From Alkaliphilus sp. (GTDB lineage Bacteria; Bacillota; Clostridia; Peptostreptococcales; Natronincolaceae): DNA of 5,788 nt. Positions 1 through 5,788 of the stretch are shown piece after piece. The stretch's first letter is position 1; every line of letters begins with the position of its first letter. Below the pieces are notes generated by a model, which saw nothing but the letters and a program-made list of their open reading frames with translations, ran no database searches and was not told the DNA's origin. The stretch is taken from contig JALNXC010000101.1 in the NCBI GenBank assembly GCA_023230535.1, positions 1 through 5,788 of the forward strand, given 5' to 3'. A program made the position numbers and the translations under genes.

Positions 1-1050
1 AAATTAGAAAATGGAGATGATGAAGCCGTAAAGCTCTGGGAATGGTTTAGAGAGGTCAGTTTAGAAGAATTTAATAGGGTCTATGATATATTAGATATCA
101 CTTTCGATTCCTTTGCAGGTGAAAGTTTCTATTCGGATAAAATGCCTGCAGTTATAGATATGATGGAGAAAAAGGGTGTTATAGAAAAATCTGAGGGGGC
201 GGACATAGTGGATTTAGAGCCATTTGGGTTGCCTCCGGCTTTGATTAAAAAAGGTGACGGTTCTACATTATACATCACTAGGGACCTTGCAGCAGCTATT
301 TATCGAAAAGAAACTTATGATTTTTATAAAAACATATATGTTGTTGGTTCCCAGCAAATTCTTCATTTCCAGCAGATGAAAAAAATATTGTATCTTATGG
401 GTTTTGAATGGGAAAAAGACTGTATTCATGTGCCTTTTGGGATGGTAGGTTTAGAGGATGGAACTATGTCCACCAGAGAAGGTAGGGTGGTGTTCTTGGA
501 AGATGTATTAAATAAAGCGGTAGAGAAAACGAGGGATATTATAAATGAAAAAAATCCCAACCTTGAAAATCTTGATGAAATAGCCAAGCAAGTAGGTATT
601 GGTGCCGTAATATTTGAGGAACTATCCAATAATAGAATAAAGGATTATACCTTTACATGGGATAAGGTTTTGAACTTTGAAGGTGAAACCGGACCATATG
701 TACAATATACACATGCGAGGGCTTCCAGTGTGCTGAGAAGAGCAGGTACCGATATAGACAGTAATTTTAAACCGGAATTGTTGGCTGATGATATAACCCT
801 GGAAATATTAAAGGAAATCCAGCAGTTTCCGGAGATTGTAGAGGATGCACAAAGAAAAAATGAACCGTCTATAATCACAAGGCACATTATTGATATAGCA
901 CAGGCCTTTAATCGCTTTTATCACGAGCATCCTATATTAGTAGAAGATGAAGAATTAAAGAAGGCAAGACTGGTAGTAGTTTTTGCAGTTAAACAAGTTT
1001 TAAGTATAGGGCTGGGTTTATTGGGAATTAAGGCACCCGAGAGGATGTAA
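1..1050 (+). CDS. argS: Arginyl-tRNA synthetase, C-terminal part (5' end outside window)
   Basis: Class I aminoacyl-tRNA synthetase that charges tRNA-Arg with arginine in the cytoplasm. The reading frame is open from base 1, so the gene is cut by the window edge. The 349 residues present correspond to roughly the last 60% of a protein usually near 560 residues. The N-terminal domain and the HIGH-type motif therefore lie outside. Visible are the end of the Rossmann catalytic domain (YVVGSQQILHFQQMKK, bases about 319-381), the KMSKS-loop equivalent MSTREGRVVFLEDVL from base 466, and the all-helical DALR anticodon-binding domain beginning near GPYVQYTHARASSVLRR (about base 691) and ending in the typical GLGLLGIKAPERM. 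The first lysine of KMSKS is replaced (GTMSTREG), a kind of variation common in ArgS and not a sign of damage. The frame is intact to the TAA stop. No terminator follows, so the gene at 1088 is probably read through from this one. The assignment is secure from overall sequence character. Confidence 0.96.
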   Translation, partial: KLENGDDEAVKLWEWFREVSLEEFNRVYDILDITFDSFAGESFYSDKMPAVIDMMEKKGVIEKSEGADIVDLEPFGLPPALIKKGDGSTLYITRDLAAAIYRKETYDFYKNIYVVGSQQILHFQQMKKILYLMGFEWEKDCIHVPFGMVGLEDGTMSTREGRVVFLEDVLNKAVEKTRDIINEKNPNLENLDEIAKQVGIGAVIFEELSNNRIKDYTFTWDKVLNFEGETGPYVQYTHARASSVLRRAGTDIDSNFKPELLADDITLEILKEIQQFPEIVEDAQRKNEPSIITRHIIDIAQAFNRFYHEHPILVEDEELKKARLVVVFAVKQVLSIGLGLLGIKAPERM

Positions 1051-1073
1051 TTTATAGTTTGTAGGTGCTTTCT

Positions 1074-1080
1074 AGGGGGT
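1074..1080 (+). promoter_or_regulatory. Shine-Dalgarno fixing a TTG start
   Basis: AGGGGGT lies 7 nt upstream of the TTG at 1088. This is the best ribosome-binding site around and sets the start of the downstream gene. The next in-frame ATG, at 1127, has no comparable site and would remove residues just before the conserved GDALG motif. Confidence 0.7.
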
Positions 1081-1087
1081 CGCGGAT

Positions 1088-2224
1088 TTGGAGAAAGGTG
1101 AAAAAAATATTGATATACTGCCATATATGTTTTATGGAGATGCATTGGGGTTTTTAAAAGAAAATAGTGATACACATGATCATTTACAACCTTTCAGCTA
1201 TTTGTACGATCAAAATTTAGAGCTTGAAATGCAAAAAGGTCAATGGAGTCATATTACACAGCTGACCCTGATTAATTGTAAATGTTTTATAGATAATAAG
1301 GAAAAAAATCAGGTTTTGATAGATTACACGAGAATGGAGGAAGAAATCAAATTATGGCAATACTATAGATGTGGTACCCCTTTAAATTATATGAACAGGT
1401 TAGATTTAGGCAAAGGTTATTATACAAGTGATTTCTATTGGAAAGATAAGAGGGGAGAAGCTTTTTCCAGAATTATTCCTATGGTTTTGGTAAATAAAAA
1501 TTTTATTGTTGCACAGAAGGAGGCGTACAAGAATATTATTTATATGAATAGACATCCACAGGTAATATTGACAGGACTTTTGTTGTTGAGAACAATTTAT
1601 TTATTGATGAATAACACAATGCTCGAAAGGAAAGAGTTGGTTGATGAGTTAAAAGATTATTTGATAAATTTACAGTTTTTAAAGTTAGAACAGGGTCTTA
1701 AAGGAGAATTACCGGTAAATTATAAAATTAAATTTGAACAGGAAAAAATTGATTATTTAATTGATTTAGATCGAATAAAAACCGTTAATTTTTACAATAC
1801 CGGTATCCCTTATAGTAAAAATATATTTTTATTAGCATTGGCCAATTTTTTTAAATGGTGTGAGGGAGAAGAAATAGTCGAACCTTGGAAATGCGATCAA
1901 AAAGAGGTATATACTATTATATATGCACTATTGGCATTATCAAAACAGGCGGATAAAATAGAAATTGATAAAATAAAAGATGTTATCTTTATTAAAAGTA
2001 TGAATAAATATTTGTTTAAATTGAGGGATTATAAAATAGGCAGAGAAACTTTTAAAAATAAAGATAAAGGAATAGATTTATTTACATTGCAGAGAGGAAC
2101 AATAGTGAAACATCCTATATTAAATAATATTATAATTAAGGACAAAATGCGATTAGGGAATCATATAGAATTGATAGTGGGCAACAAAACCGGTGAACAT
2201 AGATTTTTAAGGCGAGAAAATTAG
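1088..2224 (+). CDS. Diverged ADP-ribosylglycohydrolase (DraG/ARH)-like protein, probable pseudoenzyme
   Basis: 378-residue soluble protein starting at TTG behind a strong Shine-Dalgarno. I read it as a distant member of the all-helical ADP-ribosylglycohydrolase family, which removes ADP-ribose from proteins using two metal ions held by an N-terminal (S/T)DDT motif and a C-terminal DxDT motif. Family-like landmarks occur in the right order. GDALG at residues 17-21 is followed by E25, as in GDALGxxxE. GQWSHITQLT (51-60) sits where G-x-W-(S/T)-D-D-T-x-x is expected. A Gly-x-x-x-x-Arg-Ile-x-Pro segment (123-131) resembles GNGAAMRIAP. HP at 156-157 is followed by a long hydrophobic helix, as in the THP motif, and TGIPYSKNIFLLALANFF (238-255) resembles the late GYxxxTLxxAL helix. 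The metal-binding aspartates of the first motif are replaced (S54-H55-I56-T57), and no GGDTDT is seen; only D270 could be a remnant. Residues from about 300 on form a tail that I do not recognise. The frame is intact, so it is a diverged protein, not a pseudogene. It lies 37 nt after argS and is probably co-transcribed with it. Family membership is inferred by eye; catalytic inactivity is a further inference. Confidence 0.62.
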   Translation: MEKGEKNIDILPYMFYGDALGFLKENSDTHDHLQPFSYLYDQNLELEMQKGQWSHITQLTLINCKCFIDNKEKNQVLIDYTRMEEEIKLWQYYRCGTPLNYMNRLDLGKGYYTSDFYWKDKRGEAFSRIIPMVLVNKNFIVAQKEAYKNIIYMNRHPQVILTGLLLLRTIYLLMNNTMLERKELVDELKDYLINLQFLKLEQGLKGELPVNYKIKFEQEKIDYLIDLDRIKTVNFYNTGIPYSKNIFLLALANFFKWCEGEEIVEPWKCDQKEVYTIIYALLALSKQADKIEIDKIKDVIFIKSMNKYLFKLRDYKIGRETFKNKDKGIDLFTLQRGTIVKHPILNNIIIKDKMRLGNHIELIVGNKTGEHRFLRREN

Positions 2225-2264
2225 GAGGAAAAACATTTAAATTGTATCAATTTTATAAATCAAA

Positions 2265-2293
2265 AAAAGCCCGTATTTTTAATATAGGCTTTT
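2265..2293. terminator. Bidirectional hairpin terminator between convergent genes
   Basis: The arms AAAAGCCCGTAT (2265-2276) and ATATAGGCTTTT (2282-2293) pair around a 5-nt loop, with one C-A mismatch and one G-U pair. Read on the minus strand the hairpin ends in a run of seven U (complement of the A run 2262-2268), which makes it a plausible intrinsic terminator for the gene at 2310-2918. On the plus strand only four T follow GGC, so termination of the 1088-2224 gene would be weaker. The position between two converging stop codons supports the call. Confidence 0.6.
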
Positions 2294-2309
2294 ATGTTAG
2301 AAAGAAAAT

Positions 2310-2918
2310 TTATGCTGCGTTAATTATTATGTTATTATTTAATGCGTTATAAATTATAAACAGACCGACAATCGATGATGCGTAGATAGAACTATACAGA
2401 TCATTTATAAGGCTTTCACCCCTCTGTGTATATTGTAAATGAAGCGCATCAACTAAAATTTTAATAGAGTAGGAATTACCGTTGTTTACATTAAAATGTT
2501 TTTTTGATACTTTAATTCTGCTGTCAAAAGATTTAAACAGTTGATGAAGCCGATGTTCATATTTTATATGATCTATAAAGTTGTTTTCATAAGTTATGCG
2601 ATCATTATGTGGAACACAAAAAAAATCAGAAATAAAATGTGTCACAATGCCTATATGCCTTGAAAAAAATTTAATAAATTCTTTATTTGATTCAAATTTA
2701 TAATCAGACAATCTATTTATTTCATCACAAATAAAGTTAAAGGATTGTGGCTTAAAATGTTCAAGTTTAACTAAATTATATGAAATATCGGGTTTAATGC
2801 TACCATAAATCAGGCTGCGTCTATTCAAATTTACACCGAGAATATTCTTTATATTATTGTAGACATGTTCTGAAATAATTCTATGTGTTTGAGGAAGCAA
2901 TACGGCACCACCATTCAT
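2310..2918 (-). CDS. Zinc-dependent phospholipase C family protein, no signal peptide
   Basis: 202-residue protein of the zinc-dependent phospholipase C / S1-P1 nuclease fold, whose known members hydrolyse phosphodiester bonds in phospholipids or nucleic acids at a three-zinc site. The ligand pattern is clear: H12, D44 (in YGSIKPD), H54, H94-x3-D98 (THFISD), H104, H117 and E121 (HIKYE). The spacing of the last five closely follows Bacillus cereus phospholipase C (H118, D122, H128, H142, E146), with one residue fewer between the last two histidines. The N-terminal tryptophan that ligates zinc in the secreted enzyme after processing is absent, and there is no signal peptide. The protein is therefore probably cytoplasmic or uses another route, and its substrate cannot be told. 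The ATG at 2918 is the only good start because an in-frame TAA lies 12-15 nt upstream; the preceding bases (TAAAAAATTAAAATA) contain no Shine-Dalgarno. The gene stands alone, convergent with the ARH-like gene and divergent from the radical SAM gene. The family call is firm; catalytic activity is an inference from the ligands. Confidence 0.85.
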   Translation of the reverse strand: MNGGAVLLPQTHRIISEHVYNNIKNILGVNLNRRSLIYGSIKPDISYNLVKLEHFKPQSFNFICDEINRLSDYKFESNKEFIKFFSRHIGIVTHFISDFFCVPHNDRITYENNFIDHIKYEHRLHQLFKSFDSRIKVSKKHFNVNNGNSYSIKILVDALHLQYTQRGESLINDLYSSIYASSIVGLFIIYNALNNNIIINAA

Positions 2919-3156
2919 TATTTTAATTTTTTATCTATATTGATATATTGAAAATGTTTATCAAACACAATAACAACAATTACAATAATAGCACATATGC
3001 CACAAAAAGTTAATGGTTATATTTTGTTTACAGGAAATTTATTGTTTTTAAAAAAGGCAAGATATATGCTATAATGGGCAAGAAAACAATGCTGTTATGA
3101 ATTATAAATCTTCACGCTAAATTCAGATATCATAATATTGGGAAAGAAGGTAAATT
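2919..3156. other. Divergent intergenic region
   Basis: 238 nt of very AT-rich sequence between the leftward phospholipase-like gene and the rightward radical SAM gene. It contains a CAA/TAA-rich low-complexity stretch (about 2964-2989) and the promoter listed separately. No inverted repeat long enough to suggest an operator or riboswitch was found. On the minus strand only weak promoter-like hexamers are present: TTGTGT at 2970-2965 and TATATC at 2947-2942, 17 nt apart, which I would not call with confidence. Confidence 0.6.
3047..3075 (+). promoter_or_regulatory. Extended -10 sigma-A promoter for the radical SAM gene
   Basis: A perfect TATAAT at 3070-3075 is preceded by TGC, giving an extended -10 element (TGCTATAAT). 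A weak -35 match, TTTAAA at 3047-3052, lies 17 nt upstream; extended -10 promoters tolerate poor -35 boxes. Transcription would start near 3082, leaving a leader of about 75 nt before the ATG at 3157. It is the best promoter match I found in the window and would drive both the radical SAM gene and the membrane protein gene behind it. Confidence 0.65.
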
Positions 3157-4923
3157 ATGAGAGTGTTGTTGACAGCACTGAACGCAAAGTATATCCATAC
3201 AAACCTGGCGATACGTTATTTAGAAAAATCAATAATAGACATATTGCATAAGGATGTCGGGATTAAAGAGTTTACTATTAACAATAACGTGAATTATATT
3301 ATACGGGAAATTTATGATTATAGGCCGAATATTCTATGTTTTTCATGTTATATATGGAATATAAATATGATTAATTATATAGTCAAGCATATAAAGAAGG
3401 TTATGTCGGAAGTGGTTATAGTCTTAGGAGGACCCGAGGTATCTTTTGATACAGAGGTTTTTATGAAAGAAAATGATGCGGTTGATATTGTTGTTATCGG
3501 CGAGGGTGAAGGAACATTCAGGGAACTCATATTGTCATTAAAAAGTAACAGTGATTATTCGTTAATACAGGGTATAGCCTTCAGGGCAAGAGGGCGGGTA
3601 GTGGTTACGGAGCCAAAAAATACCATGGTTTCAATGGATAGTTTGCCCTTCCCCTATGAAGGAGAGGGGATAGAAGATAATAAAATTTTGTATTATGAAA
3701 GTTCCAGAGGTTGCCCGTTTAATTGTCAATATTGCTTATCGTCGGCTATGCCGGGGGTTAGATTTTTATCTTTAGAACGCGTAAAAAAAGAAATAAAGTA
3801 TTTTATTGACCGGGGTGTAAAACAGGTAAAGTTTGTGGATAGGACCTTTAATGCTAAAAAATCGCATGCGATGGAGATTATGAATTATATTTCAGGGAAT
3901 TGTGATAAAAAAATAAATTTTCATTTTGAAATTGTAGCAGATCTTTTAGATGACGAATTATTGGAATTTTTAGAAACAGTGCCTGTGGGGTTATTTCAAT
4001 TCGAAATAGGTGTGCAAACTACTAATGAAGGGACTCTCAAGGAAATTGACAGACAGATGAATTTTGAAAAATTGTGCTCGGTGGTTAAGAAAATTTCACG
4101 GGGTAAAAATATACATCAACATTTGGATTTAATAGTGGGATTGCCGAAAGAGGATTATTTTTCATTCAGGAAATCTTTTGATGATGTATTTAAGCTCAGG
4201 CCGGAAAAATTTCAGGTTGGCTTTTTAAAATTACTTAAAGGCTCGGGATTAAGGAATAGGGCTTTAGATTATGGGTATGTTTATTCGGATAACCCGCCGT
4301 ACGAGGTTATGGAAAATAGATGGCTTTCATTTGGGGATATACTTAGATTAAAAGGCCTGGAAGAGATGGTAGAGGTATATTGGAATTCAGGTATATTTAC
4401 CGATAGCATTGAATTTATAATTCAAAATTTTTATTCAAACAGTTTTAAATGTTTTGAAGAACTGTGGAAATATTGGAAAAATAACGGACATCATCATATG
4501 TCGCATAGCAAAAATAAATTATATGAAATACTTATCGGATTTTATAGCTCTAATAAGTTTGATAATCCGGAAATATTTAAAGAAGTCTTAAAATTAGATT
4601 TTTTAAAGAATGCAAAAATTTCTTCTCTGCCGCAAATATTGAATAGAATAGAAATAGACGATTTTAGAAACAAATGCCATGAATTTTTACAAAGGGATGA
4701 AAATATAGAAAAGTATTTACCTCTATATATAGGTATGTCTGCGAAACAAATTATAAAAAGGGTTCATTTCGAATCATTCAATGTGGATGTGACGGAGCTT
4801 GACACAATAGGATATAAAGTTAAAAAAATAAAGCAAGAACAAATAGTTGTTTTATTCGATTATTTGATGGAAAATAAAGCACTTGAAAATTGCAAATATT
4901 ATAAAATAACTTTTAACAGGTAG
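3157..4923 (+). CDS. B12-binding-domain radical SAM protein, DUF4080 type
   Basis: 588-residue cytoplasmic iron-sulfur enzyme that should cleave S-adenosylmethionine to a radical; the reaction catalysed by this subfamily is not known to me. Domain order: residues 1-150 form a B12-binding-like Rossmann domain (start MRVLLTALNAKYIHTNLAIR, GGPEVSF at 91-97, VVIGEGEGTF at 112-121). The radical SAM barrel covers about 175-385, with cluster cysteines C186, C190 and C193 in RGCPFNCQYC, then VKQVKFVDRTFN (221-232), FEIGVQT (282-288) and LDLIVGLPKED (323-333). The DUF4080-type C-terminal region runs from about 385 to the end. The cobalamin-ligating DxHxxG motif is absent, as in many members of this class, so B12 use is not shown. 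AGAAGG (3145-3150) lies 6 nt before the ATG and supports this start. An upstream extended -10 promoter marks it as first gene of a two-gene unit with the membrane protein 14 nt downstream. The class assignment is firm; the substrate is unknown. Confidence 0.9.
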   Translation: MRVLLTALNAKYIHTNLAIRYLEKSIIDILHKDVGIKEFTINNNVNYIIREIYDYRPNILCFSCYIWNINMINYIVKHIKKVMSEVVIVLGGPEVSFDTEVFMKENDAVDIVVIGEGEGTFRELILSLKSNSDYSLIQGIAFRARGRVVVTEPKNTMVSMDSLPFPYEGEGIEDNKILYYESSRGCPFNCQYCLSSAMPGVRFLSLERVKKEIKYFIDRGVKQVKFVDRTFNAKKSHAMEIMNYISGNCDKKINFHFEIVADLLDDELLEFLETVPVGLFQFEIGVQTTNEGTLKEIDRQMNFEKLCSVVKKISRGKNIHQHLDLIVGLPKEDYFSFRKSFDDVFKLRPEKFQVGFLKLLKGSGLRNRALDYGYVYSDNPPYEVMENRWLSFGDILRLKGLEEMVEVYWNSGIFTDSIEFIIQNFYSNSFKCFEELWKYWKNNGHHHMSHSKNKLYEILIGFYSSNKFDNPEIFKEVLKLDFLKNAKISSLPQILNRIEIDDFRNKCHEFLQRDENIEKYLPLYIGMSAKQIIKRVHFESFNVDVTELDTIGYKVKKIKQEQIVVLFDYLMENKALENCKYYKITFNR

Positions 4924-4927
4924 GGGG
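4922..4927 (+). promoter_or_regulatory. Shine-Dalgarno overlapping upstream stop codon
   Basis: AGGGGG begins inside the TAG stop (4921-4923) of the radical SAM gene, 10 nt before the ATG at 4938. This arrangement favours translational coupling of the two genes. Confidence 0.6.
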
Positions 4928-4937
4928 TACATTATAA

Positions 4938-5702
4938 ATGGAAATGCTTAGAGATATTTATTATACCAATCGCGATGTTGCGAAAAGGGCTTTAATGAGT
5001 ATAATTAAAAATTGGCCCATAATTTTTACCGGATTATTTTATTCTACGGCTACTATTATATTATCAATGAGTCTGAGGTATTTTGGAATACTGGGGGGAA
5101 TAGTTTCTATTATTGTTACCAGTGCCTTAATCTCGAATTATTTATATCTTTTAAGCACATTATTAAGCAGGGGCTATTTCAATTTTCAAGATTTTAAAAA
5201 TGGTTTCACACCATATTTAAGCAAAATTTGGTCCATTTTATTTATAGGTTATGTGGCAAAGCTTATACTTGATTTTGTCGCGCCTCTGTTTGCCAATCTT
5301 ATAGGTTCCGGCGCACTCGGTTTAATCATAACTTTTTTAACATTTATGTTGTTTAATCCGATACCGGAAGTTACATATCAAAAACATTATAGCCCGGGAG
5401 AAACTATTATGTATTCAATTGATTTTGTAAGAGATAATTGGGTTGAATGGTTTATTCCAAATATAATTTTATTAGCAATTTTCTACTTTATAAGTGGCCG
5501 GTCTTTAAGTGTATTTAGAATTGTTAATAATGTATTTAATTATTTTATATCGTTCACCAGTATATCTGTTTCGCTTAAGGGTTTTCTTATATATATTGTA
5601 GGACAGATTTGGTTTTCTTATTTCATGATTTACAGGGCTTATTTATTTAAAATATTGAGTACCAGCAATAGAAGAAGAAGGATGTTCATGAAAAAGTTTT
5701 AA
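4938..5702 (+). CDS. Uncharacterised multi-pass membrane protein
   Basis: 254-residue integral membrane protein that I cannot assign to a named functional family. By eye there are about six hydrophobic segments, near residues 27-47, 49-75, 96-118, 122-141, 170-187 and 213-233. The N-terminal 25 residues are amphipathic and basic (DVAKRALMSIIKNW). The tail RRRRMFMKK places the C-terminus in the cytoplasm by the positive-inside rule, as does the basic N-terminus. The region between segments four and five (NPIPEVTYQKHYSPGE, 140-155, then DFVRDNWVEWFIPN, 162-175) is the most motif-like part and would be the place to look for a family signature. It has no ATP-binding motif and no obvious transporter signature. 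Its ribosome-binding site AGGGGG (4922-4927) overlaps the TAG stop of the radical SAM gene, so the two are probably one transcript with coupled translation. ATG at 4938 is preferred, though ATG at 4944 (residue 3) is also possible. A role tied to the radical SAM enzyme is inferred from position only. Confidence 0.75.
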   Translation: MEMLRDIYYTNRDVAKRALMSIIKNWPIIFTGLFYSTATIILSMSLRYFGILGGIVSIIVTSALISNYLYLLSTLLSRGYFNFQDFKNGFTPYLSKIWSILFIGYVAKLILDFVAPLFANLIGSGALGLIITFLTFMLFNPIPEVTYQKHYSPGETIMYSIDFVRDNWVEWFIPNIILLAIFYFISGRSLSVFRIVNNVFNYFISFTSISVSLKGFLIYIVGQIWFSYFMIYRAYLFKILSTSNRRRRMFMKKF

Positions 5703-5788
5703 AAAAGACGATAGAAAATAAAATTAAATAACAATGTTGTAATTCATTATTAATTATCAGCATATTGGGTAATAAATAAGGGTAAGTT

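Noticed and set aside
426..1175. Open frames on the minus strand across argS and the start of the next gene (426-629, 645-887, 921-1175)
   Set aside because: They are antisense to clear coding sequence, have no ribosome-binding sites and encode Ser/Leu/Thr-rich strings typical of complementary-strand shadows.
2964..2989. CAA/TAA-rich stretch as a possible repeat array
   Set aside because: The units are irregular and short. It is AT-rich low complexity, not a defined repeat or CRISPR.
3097..3120. Seven-codon leader frame (MNYKSSR, then TAA) in the radical SAM 5' leader
   Set aside because: There is no Shine-Dalgarno, no run of a regulatory amino acid and no attenuator-like hairpin after it; such short frames are expected by chance.
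5012..5197. 61-codon plus-strand frame inside the membrane protein gene
   Set aside because: It overlaps the intact 254-residue gene in another frame, with no ribosome-binding site and aromatic-rich low-complexity sequence.
5703..5788. Possible terminator or promoter after the membrane protein gene
   Set aside because: The sequence is AT-rich with no stable hairpin plus T run. TTGTAA (5737-5742) has only a poor -10 partner (CATATT), so neither can be supported before the window ends.

Overview
The window is AT-rich and compact. The content suggests a low-GC Gram-positive anaerobe of the class Clostridia: an ArgS with the MSTREGRVV form of the KMSKS loop, strong purine-rich Shine-Dalgarno sequences (one driving a TTG start), a B12-binding/DUF4080-type radical SAM protein and an unexported member of the zinc-dependent phospholipase C fold family. 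This placement is inferred from gene content and base composition, not from a marker phylogeny.

Layout: (1) 1-1050 (+) is the 3' part of argS, cut by the left window edge. (2) 1088-2224 (+) follows after 37 nt with no terminator between, so it is probably co-transcribed. It encodes a protein that I read as a strongly diverged ADP-ribosylglycohydrolase (DraG/ARH) relative whose metal-binding motifs are largely lost. (3) A hairpin at 2265-2293 separates it from a convergent gene. (4) 2310-2918 (-) encodes a protein of the zinc-dependent phospholipase C / S1-P1 nuclease fold with an almost complete zinc-ligand set but no signal peptide. (5) 2919-3156 is a 238-nt divergent intergenic region holding an extended -10 promoter for the rightward genes. 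(6) 3157-4923 (+) is a radical SAM enzyme with an N-terminal B12-binding-like Rossmann domain and a C-terminal DUF4080-type region. (7) 4938-5702 (+) is an uncharacterised multi-pass membrane protein 14 nt downstream, with its Shine-Dalgarno overlapping the stop codon of the radical SAM gene. The last 86 nt hold no gene that I can support.

There are three transcription units: argS plus the ARH-like gene (+), the phospholipase-like gene (-), and the radical SAM/membrane protein pair (+). No mobile element, CRISPR array, tRNA or rRNA was seen. The points most worth a second look are the ARH-like protein with an SHIT sequence where SDDT/TDDT is expected, and the two-gene unit pairing a DUF4080 radical SAM enzyme with an orphan membrane protein.
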